A stretch of DNA of 36,620 nucleotides, taken from assembly GCA_015680685.1 (NCBI GenBank), contig MNCI01020579.1:1-36620 (forward strand), in the 5' to 3' direction. Of this stretch, positions 1 to 11,114 are shown in pieces. The stretch's first letter is position 1. The number at the start of each line of letters is the position of its first letter. The position numbers were made by a program, and so were the translations under genes. This DNA comes from Gnetum montanum (lineage: Eukaryota > Streptophyta > Gnetopsida > Gnetales > Gnetaceae). The notes under the pieces were generated by a model. That model was not told the DNA's origin. It worked only from the letters and a program-made list of their open reading frames with translations, and made no database searches.

Positions 1-1713
1 AAAACAAGAGGGCACCCAATGGTTGACAACTAACTCAAAAAGTAGAACATTATGCATGGAACCAACTGAAAGCGTAACATGTGCTTATGTTGAAGGCATG
101 GATGAACTTGAATAAGTTCATCAACAACTCTTTGATGATGAAAATTATGATAACTATTAGGGAGAGTTGGAAATCCCTGATAACTTCAAGTAGAAGCCCC
201 TAGAGTTGAAAAATCTACCAACCGGCATGGAATATGCATTCTTAAATAATGGTAAGCTGGTCATAATCAATGTCAAAATTGCTCCTGAACAAAAATAAAA
301 GTTGTTAAAGGTGTTTAACAAATGGCCAACAACCTTTGCTTGGTTATATCCCAAGATTATTGGAATTGATCCATGGATATGCCAGCATTGCATCTACACC
401 AACCTAGCCATGAAGCCAAGAAGGCAGTTGCAGAGATGGCTGAATCCCAAATTGAAATTGATCGTCAAGGAGGAAATGGAGCAACTCCTCAAGGTGGGGT
501 TTATCTATCCCATCACGGATAATGATTGGGTTAGCCCATTTGTAATCATGCCAAAAAAGGTGGCAAGTGGTAGGTCTACATTGACTTCAAGATGTTGAAC
601 ATGGCAACATTTAAAGATCATTTTTCATTGTCATTTGTGGACCAAGTGTTGCACACTATCTTGTGGAATTGCTATTATAGCTTCTTGGATGGTTATAGTG
701 GCTATAACCAAATTCAAATTGCACTAGAAGATTAAGCCAAGACAACATTCACAAGTTCCTAGGGAACTTTTGCATATTGTAAGATGTCATTTGATCTATG
801 CAATGCCCCTATAACATTTCAATGCCTAGTCCTTAGCATCTTCCAGCAATAGATCGGTAGTGGTATGGAAGTCTTCATGGATGACTTCTCCACCTATGGA
901 GCTATGTTTGAGAAAGCCTTGGATTGCCTTGAGTAAGTACTGAAAAGATGTGTGAAAAAAAATCTATGAAGGAACTGGCAAAAGAGCCACCTCATGGTCC
1001 AAAAAGGCATTGTACTAGGGCATAGAATCACTCAAAAAGGGATTGAGGTAGACCTTGAGAAAATAAGGTTCATCCAAGGAATAACTCACAAAACAGAAAC
1101 TATTAAAGATATTTGGTCATTCCGTGGACACACTGGCTTCTACTGACAATTCATAGAGAATTTCTCTAAGATTTTAAAACCATTAGTAGAGCTTACAAAG
1201 AAAGGTGCATCTTTTATTTAGACCAAGGAATGTGAACATGAATTCTAATAATTAAAATAGAAACTCATAGAAACATCAATTCTATAGGAACCATAGTGGT
1301 CCAAACCATTTCACATCATGATGGATGCATCTAAATATGCCCTAGGAGCAGTGCTCATGCAGTTGGACAATAAGCAACATCCATACTACATCCATTGCAC
1401 AAGTTGAAGCATTGTGGGAGCACAATTAAATTACACCACCATGAAAAAAGAATTAATGATAGTATTGTATGCTCTTGAAAAATTCAGGCACTATGTGTTT
1501 GGCTACAAAGTATTTATGCACATGGACAACAGTGCAATCCACTTCCTCATAAACAAGTCGATGGTGAGTACTCGTATCATATGCTGGCTCAAGATCTTGC
1601 AAGAATTTGATCTCACAATAGTAGATCAAAAAGGGACTAAGAATGTGGTTGCTGACCACCTCTCTCACTTAACATGGAATAATAAACAGGAGGAGATTCC
1701 ACTCTCTGATTAG
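1..1713 (+). pseudogene. Decayed reverse transcriptase and RNase H of element A
   Basis: The translation opens in the protease-RT linker. RT follows: the block LLKVGFIYPI with WVSP and PKK (about 480-560), then DGYSGYNQI (about 690-720), then the catalytic box FMDD at 874-885, a form of the YXDD motif with both aspartates kept. RNase H follows, with MMDAS (about 1320), a Glu in MKKELMIVLYALEKFRHYVFGY (about 1441-1507, written in part), DNSAIHFL (1525-1548) and ADHLSHL (about 1651-1671). More than ten in-frame stops break it, for example TAA at 733-735, TAG at 763-765 and TAG at 850-852; most sit where the D copy or the family has Gln or Trp. The enzyme would copy element RNA into DNA in virus-like particles. 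It cannot be made from this copy. Confidence 0.9.
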
Positions 1714-1819
1714 TTTCTAGAACAACTTTTATTTACAGGAGCAATAAATGAACAAGCACCCATAAAAAAAACATGGTATAATAACATCCTCATCTATCTT
1801 CTCACTTAGGAGATGCCAC

Positions 1820-2290
1820 AAGATCTTAACTTTAGAAAAAAAGCAACAATTTCATCATCAAGCCAAATACTTTATGGAAATCAATGGACACTTTTATAAG
1901 GTATGCACTAATGGCCTAATTTGTTGATAAATCCCTGATGGAGATCAACTACACATTTTCAAGATGCTCATGAAGGACCTTGTGAAAGCAACTACGTAGG
2001 GAGATGCACACCCATAAAAATCCTAATTCCATGATACTATTGGCCTATAATCTTCAGGGATGCCCATCAATTTGTTCAATCTTGTGAATGTTATCAATGA
2101 GATGGTAGGATGACCATTTGAATGGAAGGTCCTCAATAGTGGATTCAACCACTGGAGCCTTTTGACATATGGGGCATTGACTTCCAAGATAACTAAAACC
2201 TTTCCTAGAGCCAAGACAATCCAATGTAACTACCACCTTGACAAATGAACAACCATGTTTTATTTTTTGAATCTCCTCCTTCCAACTCAA
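1820..2290 (+). pseudogene. Integrase N-terminal remnant of element A, core missing
   Basis: After RNase H the frame gives AKYFMEINGHFYKV (about 1861-1905), then decayed HEGPC-like residues (about 1967-1990), then the second half of the zinc-binding module, with QFVQSCECYQ (about 2069-2098), and the linker ending in FDIWGIDF (about 2161-2184). In this family that motif opens the DDE catalytic core. Here the core does not follow: after about 100 more bases of unrecognisable, stop-filled sequence comes AT-rich non-coding DNA. The DNA-joining enzyme is therefore truncated by a deletion of most of the core and the C-terminal domain. The exact edge of the deletion cannot be placed without another full copy. 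Confidence 0.75.
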
Positions 2291-2951
2291 TCATGGGGGA
2301 GATGGTCATCTGTGCTAAAGATCCATATGGCTTTTTAATTTTTCTACCCTTTTTTCCATATTTTTGATTTTATAAGTTATTTATTTTACAAATTTTTTAT
2401 TTTTAAATTTTTCCCAATTTTGCACCATCGTTAGTATCTTTGAACTTTTCTTGATTATTTTACACTTTCGTATATAGTTTACTTCATTTTTCCTTGTTTT
2501 GTTTAAGTTTGAATTTTCATTATTTTTGCTAATAAAGTTCTTTATTGCTATAGGATATAGTTCCATTGTTGATGTTTACTAATGATGGTTTGTGCTTAAT
2601 TTTATGATTGTCAATGTCTGGTTTCTATTTTTGAATTATAATGTTTGATGACTATGACATGGTTTATTTTTCATGAAATAGATAGTGAGTCCACATCATC
2701 CACCCATCCAATAAACTCTATGGTTTTTCTTATTTTGGGAGTTTGAGGTTCCTTCCATTAATGAAACTTTTAATCAATTGGTAACCTTGGTAGTTCTGAA
2801 ATTGGGAAAGATTCAAAGGCTTGTGGAGGATGTGACTTCAAGGGGACTCAATACTCCTTGTACTCTTTTTCTTACTTGAGTGCTTGGGTGTTTTTCATGA
2901 AATTCTTACCATTCCATCCCAATCACTAATAGGAGGATAAATAAAATATTT

Positions 2952-3130
2952 GCATGGTGTGGTTCCCATCCAAAAATAAAAGTGAAAAAAGAAAAAGAAA
3001 AAGAAAACAAAATGATGGGAATTCAAAGCACACCCCTTAGACACAAAAAATGAATAAGTATTCGCATGGTGTGGTTTCCATTTCAAAAAAAAAAAACATG
3101 ATGGGAATTCAAAGCACACCCTTTAGACAA
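2952..3130 (+). repeat. Two-copy tandem duplication with an A-rich middle
   Basis: GCATGGTGTGGTT starts at 2952 and again at 3064, and GATGGGAATTCAAAGCACACC starts at 3014 and again at 3100 (first 20 bases compared). The two copies differ mainly in the length of the purine run between these blocks (about 86 against 112 bases of spacing), as expected from slippage. Confidence 0.8.
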
Positions 3131-3205
3131 ATAAATGGGCTACAAGCACTGGATATGGGACTAGAAAGACATGCACCCATGCCTAAAGATCCCCTCTAAC
3201 TAAGG

Positions 3206-3220
3206 CTCTCTCTCTCTCTC
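3206..3220 (+). repeat. CT microsatellite
   Basis: Seven and a half uninterrupted CT units. Confidence 0.9.
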
Positions 3221-3980
3221 ACTTCCTACTTCTCTATTCCTCTATTTTTGAAATGATGGTTTGTTTGTGGCCATACTCTTATGTCTTAAGTGGGTGGATC
3301 AATCTTAGAGTGGCAATACAAATCATTGAAAGAGGCTATTTTTGGTCTAGACTAAGAGAGCATCTTCTCAGGTCATTTTAAACATATATTTCACAAGGGA
3401 CTTCTTATGACATCAATTTGGGATTCCATCCCACCTTCTCAGTCAACCATCTATGCTACCATAACTCACCTCACTACCAATTTCTATGTAATGCTTGATG
3501 TCTTAGTTTGAAAATTTGGAATTCTTGAATAAATTCTTTTTGGTTGGTTCTTAACTTTTCATGACCATTAATCAACTATGGGGCCCATGGACTCCTTAGT
3601 TGGGGTTATGAAAGGGTAACAAGAGCATGTGCCTACTATGGGGAGGACCCATTTGCATATCTCTTAGTCTGGTTAGTTAAGCCCCTTACCTTCGGCATTG
3701 TTACAATCCTATCTTTCCCATACTTTTTTGTGTAAACCACTCTATGCTCCTTGAACTCATTTTTCATCCCATTTTACCAATTTTTCTAATTTTTTAATTT
3801 TTGGAACTTCAACACCCTCTTCTCACATTTTCATCATGTCCATGGCTATTTGGGCTTCCATTTAATCCTAATTTCATTCAAAATATTTTTGTAATCTTCA
3901 AGTTTTGACCAAGTCAACAAAAGTCAATGATGGTTAACAACTACATCAACGAGGCTCTATTGACATAGCTGATCACCTCA

Positions 3981-4020
3981 ATTGGGCCCTATTGACATAG
4001 TACAAAAATACTATAAATAC
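3981..4020 (+). promoter_or_regulatory. Internal promoter-like segment upstream of the extra ORF
   Basis: CTATAAATAC at 4011-4020 is a good plant TATA box. Just upstream, ATTGGGCCCTATTGACA (3981-3997) matches ATTGGGCCCCATCGACA in the U3 of this element's own LTR (7709-7725), differing only by two C/T changes. About 145 bases downstream, AG|GTAAG (4164-4170) is a good splice donor. The set looks like an LTR-derived or LTR-like promoter with a leader exon serving the ORF that starts at 4461. Promoter use is inference. Confidence 0.45.
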
Positions 4021-4174
4021 CACAAAACACTTAGGAATTTTTCACATTTGGTCCATAACACCCAAGGAGTTTTTGTAATTTTTCAAAGCCCAAAACCTTC
4101 CCAAGCCTCTAACTCATGCACCATTTATCCAAATCACCCCGGTCATTGATCCTACAGTTATTAGAGGTAAGCTC

Positions 4175-4189
4175 TTAGTTGTGGGGGTA
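4175..4189 (+). promoter_or_regulatory. Second polypurine-tract-like sequence
   Basis: TTAGTTGTGGGGGTA matches TTAGTCGTGGGGGTA immediately before the 3' LTR (7669-7683) with one C/T difference. It could be an internal second plus-strand priming site or a leftover of a duplicated element end. No LTR start follows it. Confidence 0.35.
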
Positions 4190-5986
4190 GCAAATCCAAA
4201 GGTTTTAATGGAAATTTTTCAAAAAATTTTCTAACTCCCCCAAAGGATTAAGATATGAAATTTTATTAAATCATAACTTTTTGAACAAATTTAACCTCAT
4301 TAACAACTTCAGTAAACAAGAGATTAAATTAATAATTAAATAGCTAATCCATCCAACCATAATCATACCTTAGCCAAATCTAACTCCCTTATGAGATGAG
4401 GTATTCCAATTATTTTAAGTTACATAATAATTACTAATCCATTGTTATGTGTGATTACAAATGACACTAAGACTAAAAAGATCGCAGGAGGAAGGACCAT
4501 CACAATCATGGGAGAAATGACCCCAAGGAGAAAGGGGCCAACAGGAACATGGCCATGAATAGGCTAAGACAACCCATGCAATAGGACCTCTCAGAGATGA
4601 GGTCAAGGTGGAATCTATTTGACAAATTCTCAAAAATGTAGACACATCTAAACATTCATAGCTAGGTAAATTGCCAAGCCTTGTACCGAGAGTGGAAGTC
4701 ACACTCACATAGGCCTGTCTCAACATAATTGGAAGCCATGAAGTTCAACACTTAGTTCTCCAAGAATTTATTTTCATACCATTCCTTGAACAGGCTCTAG
4801 AAGATGTTACAGCTTAACTGTAAGCCTCTCCCATATGGCTAATCATCACTTCTAGTGGGGAGTGGTACATGGAAAAAATGTATTTCTTTTGGAATTATAG
4901 GAAAGTAGGATCCACTATGAAAATTAAGAACATCCAAGTGTCCTACTCAATGGAGACCATTGCATAGGTCCTTGGGCTACTACACATAGGAACATAGTTG
5001 GCAGAGTTGTTAATACAAGGTGACCTTGGAGCAAAGGAGTGAATGTAATGGTGTTATGGGGTTAATGATAAGAGTTTGGCATGCTCACACTGGTGAAACA
5101 AGCCTATTTCAAGATAGTAGCCTATCACCGCAATCCAATGGTGTGGCCTAATAAGCTAACAACCTTCTTCACCCAAGCATGCATGCTCTAAGTAGAAAAT
5201 TTCCAATAAATGTTCCATAACTAATCTATCTAGAGATAGAAATGTGCTTAAAGGAGAATGAAGATAGAAAAAAGACCTTGCCCTTTCCTTGCTTGATTAG
5301 AAGACTACGGAAAAGGGTAGGGATAGTCTACTACATAAATGATATACTCAGGCATGCTCCTAGTACTTCGTGGGTTAAGATGATGAAGGATAAGATGCCT
5401 TCCATGATCATAGAAGAGAAGAAACAATGTCCACCTCCATGACCTACTCATGAGCAAACACCCGATGCCCATACTACAGTTGAATGCATGAAAAAAATTT
5501 GAGAGTAGCTCTTGCAAAAATGAGAGCAGTAGGCAAGAACTAATGGTGGAGATCCATCTATGTATAGACCAACCATGAGTCACCTGAAAGAAGTGGCTCA
5601 TACAATCAACTAGATAGAGGAAGGTGGATCAATATTATCTACCCAATGAATGCAGTTGCCTATGAGGTCAAATCCAAGTGCCTGAGAGGTAATGATATCT
5701 CTCTCTTAGCATCATATATTTCCAAAAATATCTAGGAATTTCAGTTCCTTTTTGGTGCACTTAGAGGAGGGTGAGAAGGCAACCATATTGTTGATGTAGC
5801 ACTAGGGGCAAGAGACAGCTACAAAGATCATTGTTGATCAAGTCGCTGAGGCATTGAACACACATAAGATGCCTAAACCAAATTTTTTTGCACTAAGAGA
5901 TGTGTAGGCATTTCTAGGGACAATTAGTTGAAGACTAAGTGTAACCTAACATGAAGAACTGCTAGATCGACTGGTTAGAAGTAGAC

Positions 5987-6077
5987 AACTAATTCTAGAT
6001 ATCTTTGATTTTCCAAACACCATCATTGCTANTAACTAATTCTAGATATCTTTGATTTTCCAAACACCATCATTGCT
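5987..6077 (+). other. Assembly duplication around a single N (6032)
   Basis: The 44 bases 5987-6030 are repeated exactly at 6034-6077, with the lone N at 6032 between them. This is what unmerged overlapping contig ends look like. Confidence 0.85.
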
Positions 6078-6164
6078 ACCTAGTCGAAGTTGTTGGAGGC
6101 AAAGGGAAAGTGCCTCATTCTAGAAGAATAACTTGAAACAAATCAAGCACATAATCAGCGCTTG

Positions 6165-6303
6165 ACTACAAAAGTTACCGAATTGTATGCCCAAATTGCT
6201 GACCCTGCACTTATCAATCCTACATTGACATGANACTGCAAAAGTTACCAAATTGTGTGCCCAAATTGCTGACCCTGCACTTATCAATCCTACATTGACA
6301 TGA
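6165..6303 (+). other. Assembly duplication around a single N (6234)
   Basis: The 69 bases 6165-6233 recur at 6235-6303 with three A/G differences, on either side of a lone N. Overlapping ends from two haplotypes, or from two copies of the element, explain this best. Confidence 0.8.
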
Positions 6304-7668
6304 GATGAAGCTTTTCAATAGCTTCAAGACTAGCTTAAGCTGGTTGAGGGAGAAATGGTAACAGTAGTCTTTAATCAATCCATAGCAAAAGTTGCAACTC
6401 ATTTAGTACAAAGGAACTTAATGCAAACTTGTCAAGAAAATGAGATCTTAACCATAGAAAACCATCACTTGGGGAATGTTAATGTGCAAAAACAATAGTT
6501 AGAAGAATTTATCCATTAACAGCAAGAGCAGCTTGCTAGGGAAAATGCCAAACTAAGGAGATTAGTAGTGGAGAATGGTAACCTCTACATGGAGGAGGTC
6601 CACACCTTATGCCAAAAGTCAACTATTGAGATTACCACCTAGAAGAGTGAGGCTCTAAAATTTAAGAAAGTTAAAAATCATTATAGAGACTAGGTTGGCC
6701 TACAAAAGGAGGTGAATGAAAAGCATATCCAGCTAGTGAAGGCAAAAGTTAATGAGGCCCTCTAGCAACTCCAACAAGGTAGAGAATTGTGGCAATCCAT
6801 CATCGATGAGATTGATGCCTACAACAGGGTAGAAATTTGCATGAAGGAGTTGTAGATTGAAGAGATCATAGAGTAAATGGAGCTATTCAATCTCCATTAT
6901 GCAAACCTAGTGAGGCTAACTATAAGACAACCATGGTTTGAACTTGAAAAGTAAGTGCCAAAATCATACTTGTTGTATAAGTTTGACTTCAAAATCCATA
7001 AATACACCAAGCAAAAGCTTGTAGTTGTGAATGCTAAACTTGAGGTTCTCAAGGCGAAATTCACCAAGTAGAGATCAGTCACAGAGAACTTGGCCAAAAG
7101 AATGAATGACTACTAGGCACTGTAGGACACACTTTGAGCATTCAACATTGAGTGCAATTAATTTGTAGCTTGGTTTGTCAATGTGAAGGAGTTCTTTCCT
7201 ATTTTTCCTTGTACTTAGGATGTTCCAATGCTGGCCGGCATCAGTGAAGCTACATAGATTGTGAATGACCACAAGAGTAAAGAAGAGAAAATGAAGATGT
7301 TATTGGATGCTTTTTTCCTTCCACCTAAAGTAGCAACAGTAGAAAGATAGTCACCACTACCTCTACCACCACACATGCCTAAAGTCAGTAAAGGTTCCTT
7401 AGAATCTCAAAAGCCACCAACTCTTGGGACTGTATGACCATCTCCATCAAATGAACACCATCAAAGTATATGTTGTCTAGTTTTGAAGAATCATGTCATG
7501 ATGTTCAATTTTGTGTCATGAACACCACAATTTTTGTAATGTGTTGATTTGTACACTGGGCACTCAGTTGTTATGTCCATTTTGTCTTGTTTTGTTATGT
7601 TATGTTAAAGTTAGTCAATTATTTCATACCTTCCCAATTTTGTAAAGAACTCAAGGACAAGATTTCAT

Positions 7669-7683
7669 TTAGTCGTGGGGGTA
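7669..7683 (+). promoter_or_regulatory. Polypurine tract of element A
   Basis: TTAGTCGTGGGGGTA lies directly before the LTR start TGATAAG. A G-rich tract in this place primes plus-strand DNA synthesis in LTR elements. Confidence 0.7.
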
Positions 7684-8622
7684 TGATAAGTTTTGGTTTG
7701 TCGCATCGATTGGGCCCCATCGACAAGGCCTCATTGATGCAATCTATTACATCAATGAGGCCCTATCGATAAGGCCTAAGCAACATATTCTATTACATCA
7801 ACATGGCCTCGTCAATGCAGGGGTCTGTTCCAGTCTATAAATGCAAGCCACCAACTACATTTATGGTAATCAATTCTCATAGTATTAGTAGAGCTCTTGC
7901 AATTTTTTTATTCAAAAGTTAGAATATTTTTCCTAAGCACCCGTAGCAGGAGTCATTGAGTGTATAGATCTTTATTTGAGCATTGTTGTACCTAAGCATG
8001 ACAGTGTGTGCAGCAATAAAGACAAGCTTTCTGATAAACCTTTCAACATTCTAGATAGATTATATATGTCATTTATGCATTTAATATTTTCAATTACTTA
8101 TTCAATGTTTTCTACTAATTAAGCTAACTAAGATAATTAAGAAATATAAGCTAGATAGATTAAATACATAAGTATGACAACTTTGAGTGTAACATATATT
8201 CACTTGGTAATCCCAGTAGTGTTATTACTTGGTATGCCTAGTAGCATAGCACTTGGTAACCCAACAGTGGATATGTGCGTTCAGGATGTGTATGGAAATT
8301 GGGATCAGATACTTATGTTAGGATTAGCTAGAGGCTAGTAGGTTAGTTACAATGAATTAGCCATTAAATTACCTTTTATTTATCTCTATTCAAGCACCAA
8401 GACTATAAAACATAAAACTATAAAAATCATATGTCTCAATTTTACTTAACCATACCATGTGATTCACAAGTGTAAGTGGAAAGACCACAAATGACCTTAG
8501 GGCAAGGTTCACTACCTAGAAGACTAGTGCATTGGAAGCTATAAAGTCCATGAAATTTAATTGATTCACACATGAACACTTTGTGATTTTTATGATTGGG
8601 CATAGGGGTACCTCTCCGCTCA
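7684..8622 (+). repeat. 3' LTR of element A
   Basis: It begins TGATAAG after the polypurine tract and ends near CTCCGCTCA, so TG...CA, about 939 bases. TATAAATG at 7836-7843 is the promoter TATA box. The part from about 7900 on aligns with 30751-31371, for example GTACCTAAGCA, TTGGTAATCCCAGTAGTGTT and GGATGTGTATGGAAA, and with the inverted copy at 10140-10860. U3 holds a 13-bp perfect inverted repeat, GGCCTCATTGATG (7727-7739) against CATCAATGAGGCC (7750-7762). No primer binding site follows, as expected for a 3' LTR. Confidence 0.85.
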
Positions 8623-10139
8623 TTAGACTAGATGATTTTGCTTCAGACAAGTAGTTACGACCTAGCTACAACTGTCACCCAAGTCATAATCGTTAGTTGG
8701 AAGTTGTTATAACCATCAACTGAAGTCATTTCACACCAGACTAAAGTAGAACTAGAAAAGGAAAGATAGAAGGGATGTAGAGATGTATAAATAGATATAA
8801 AAAAGATAATATACATAAATTATTTAAAGAACTCAAAGATATAGTATTGAAGTTTGTTAATGACTTTGTTGTAATGAGATTATTTCTTAAGATTAAATGA
8901 TTGAATTATTGATGTTTTTTTCTTTGTTAGAGTAAACAAAATTTAAGTGTTCTTCATCATAATTCTGGCACATTACCTTCATGTAACCTATTGTCCTTTG
9001 TTTTATTGCTTCCAACATTCTACTACATAAGCACACTTGAACAAATAACCATAATAATCATGAACCTACATGTTCATCACACATGTTGCATTTTTTGGTT
9101 ATGGTTGTGGCAATATCTCACCTTGTATTGATGGTGGTGGCATTGGTGGAAGTAAAGTGTGAGAATGTTGATAGGGTTCCAACAATTGATAAGAGGCACA
9201 AAATGATGATTCAACACATAAAGCAATGGGTTGATGATATTTTAGAGGGTAGTAGTAATGTGAAGGTACATTAGCAATGGCATCACTAGGAGAAATAGGC
9301 TATTCAATTTAATATCCATAAAGATTAGGTTGGTGGTAAGGACACTACTACTTGAGAGGTATCTCCCCCCATAATTCTGGATTTTTCCACTACTAGTAGT
9401 ACTGCTTCTGAAGTTGAAGAGGAGCACCACTTAGATAGCAATGTTGTTTGTGGTAAGGCTATCAGTAATTACCTTTATGATAAGGCAATCTTCTAGGTAT
9501 CTAGTTCTTGATGAACTTGGGATTCAATGCATATGTCACTGATTCCTATAAACATTTCATGATAGGACAACATCCTTTAGAATGTTCATATTAGCAAATG
9601 TTGCATCAATCATGTTCTTATGATTTTGAATCATCAACCTATTCCACTATAGTAATTTTCTATTTTTGTTTATGTATGTTCTTCCTTATTTCATTTTTTA
9701 TGTCCTCCTCCTATGCTCATGTATCTTCTATTTTGTCTTCTACTACCTTCCAAGTTTATGCAAATTTCTAATCCACTGAGTCCCACATTTTTTCAACCTT
9801 GGCCACAATTTCTGAAATGAATTTCTAGATTGACAAAGGTTTTCCTCTAGACCATATCATCTAAATCATTTTTCTCATATAGTATATTATGGGCACGCAT
9901 CTTCCTCTTATAAAAGAATAGATCCTTGTTTTACTTTTTGCACTTTCTATTTTTTGAGCTTTTCTTCTTCTATGACTACATGATCAATCAGTATCTAAAA
10001 TTGATAGGCCCTTTGTGTGTAGCAAAGATGCCTAACACTCTATCATATGATCTATAAGTATTAGTGTAGATTATGTCATAATCTGTGAATAGTACTAGCA
10101 TTACTGTTTAGGGGCTTAGACTATAATTAGGTATTGTTG
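8623..10139. other. Unassigned stretch, possible faint Copia trace
   Basis: No supportable gene. On the plus strand, WDSMHMS (about 9510-9530) followed by a LANVASI block (from about 9594) and LFMYVLPYFIFYVLL (about 9665-9710) vaguely recall the protease and gag-pre-integrase stretch of Copia elements (DSGAS-HM, LANG, VLYVP-F-FNLLS). The match is too weak to call. The rest is AT-rich and without structure that I recognise. Confidence 0.25.
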
Positions 10140-10860
10140 TGTCCCTACTTGGGCCCATAGTAAATCCTTAATCCTATAGTTTAGTCTAAGAAAAACATAT
10201 GATGGGTTTATGTTCCTTAACTATAGCTAAGCTAAATAAAACATATAATTTGATTAATTGAATGTAATTAATAAAATAAGAAGATAGTTCCTAAGCTATC
10301 CTATAGGTGATGAGCATCCAACTTAGCTCGTCATCACATTTCTAGATTATTCACATAAATTGTTAGAGTTACCAAACTAATGCACTAATGGGTGTACCAT
10401 GTGGCTAGTCATTGGGATTACCAAGTGGATATAAATTTAATGCTTGAAGTTAAGTTGTATTCATTCTACCATGATTTAATATATAACGGAAATGTAATAT
10501 TTCAGCTACAATGCATGGAATATAAATTACAATGAAAGTAAAACTATGTGAAGTCAAAGTGTTGAATGTGTAAGAATAAATCTTGGTCATTACTTTCATT
10601 CATGGTTACATTTAGATATATTGTTGGAATAAAGACTCTAGATAACTAAATCAAACAAACACTATAGGCACTCACTAACTACTCAAATAAAAAAACAAAT
10701 TGCAAGAATTTAGCTACCTACTAACTTAATGGTGTAATAAATGTAGTTGTTGAATCATATTTATAGGCATTTATTACAATTGCAACTTCACATCTCAAGT
10801 TGTGACATCACATCTACGATGTTCTAGTCAACTATAAAACTATTCATCAAATTGGTAACA
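10140..10860 (-). repeat. Inverted Athila-like LTR
   Basis: Read on the minus strand it starts TGTTACCAATTTG at 10860, has TATAAATA at 10765-10758, then CTTGCAATTTG, CACTTGGTAATCCCAATGAC (around 10430-10411) and AACATAAACCCATCATATG (around 10214-10196), in the same order as the LTRs at 7684-8622 and 11115/30751. Its U3 also shares the GTGATGTCAC style of palindrome with the D LTR (GTGATATCAC at 11146-11155). The inner end is unclear and no primer site or polypurine tract was found beside it, so it may be a solo or truncated LTR. Confidence 0.6.
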
Positions 10861-11114
10861 ACAACAATATAGAGGACAAGAATATAAAATGTGGACAATA
10901 CTTCCATGCTTTATTTGATTTGTGATATGGTAGGAACATCAATGTAAATTTCTACTTTGGCTCTTTGAAGGGATGTAGAAAAATTTCAAAGGAATTAACA
11001 ATATTGTTGAGTCATATCTCTAGAAGAAAAATGTGAATAATAGTTTAAATGACATTTTGTTTGTTTTTCTATTAATGAAATTATCTTATGACCCAAACAC
11101 TATAGATCTAAGGA

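Larger units (their letters stand above)
2291..3980. other. Non-coding spacer between pol and the extra ORF of element A
   Basis: This stretch holds no reading frame that I can support. 2330-2640 is AT-rich with long T runs. 2940-3130 holds a short tandem duplication and 3206-3220 a CT microsatellite. 3540-3930 is again AT-rich. Athila-type elements normally carry a long non-coding stretch between pol and the env-position ORF, so it fits as element-internal DNA. Confidence 0.5.
4461..7437 (+). pseudogene. Extra ORF of element A: plant transposon-protein-like domain plus coiled coil
   Basis: ATG at 4461 opens a frame readable, with stops, to about 7437 (about 990 codons). The middle part (about 4740-5440) has WYMEKMYFF, VSYSMETIA, VLGLLHIGT and LPFPCLIRRL, which recall the plant domain known as 'putative plant transposon protein' found in Athila-type elements; I recognise this by pattern only. 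The last third (about 6300-7300) is rich in Glu, Lys, Leu and Gln in heptad-like order, for example QEQLARENAKLRRL, so it should form a long coiled coil. The C-terminus is Pro/Ser rich. No signal peptide or membrane segment is visible, so it is not an obvious envelope protein. One frameshift lies between about 5000 and 5240; stops are mostly TAG. Two assembly duplications (5987-6077, 6165-6303) lengthen it by 117 bases. Confidence 0.6.
1..8622 (+). mobile_element. Athila-like Ty3/gypsy element A, 5' end outside the window
   Basis: The order seen is RT, RNase H, truncated integrase, long spacer, an extra ORF, a polypurine tract and a 3' LTR. This order, with an additional ORF between pol and the 3' LTR, is the known layout of the Athila branch of plant Ty3/gypsy elements. 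The pol part is collinear with the second copy at 34622-36620 (element D), and the LTR is homologous to the split LTR of D (11115-11347 plus 30751-31371), which ties the two ends to one family. The 5' LTR, gag and protease lie before base 1. That 1-2290 and 4461-8622 belong to one insertion is inferred from order and orientation; the spacer has no match inside this window to prove it. Confidence 0.75.

Noticed and set aside
1453-1668. Minus-strand open frame over RNase H
   Set aside because: Shadow of the plus-strand RNase H, which has the catalytic and conserved motifs.
9495-9710. Copia-like protease and gag-pre-integrase remnant
   Set aside because: Only short words match (WDS-HMS, LANV, VLPYFIF), with no RT or integrase nearby. 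Kept as a low-confidence remark only.
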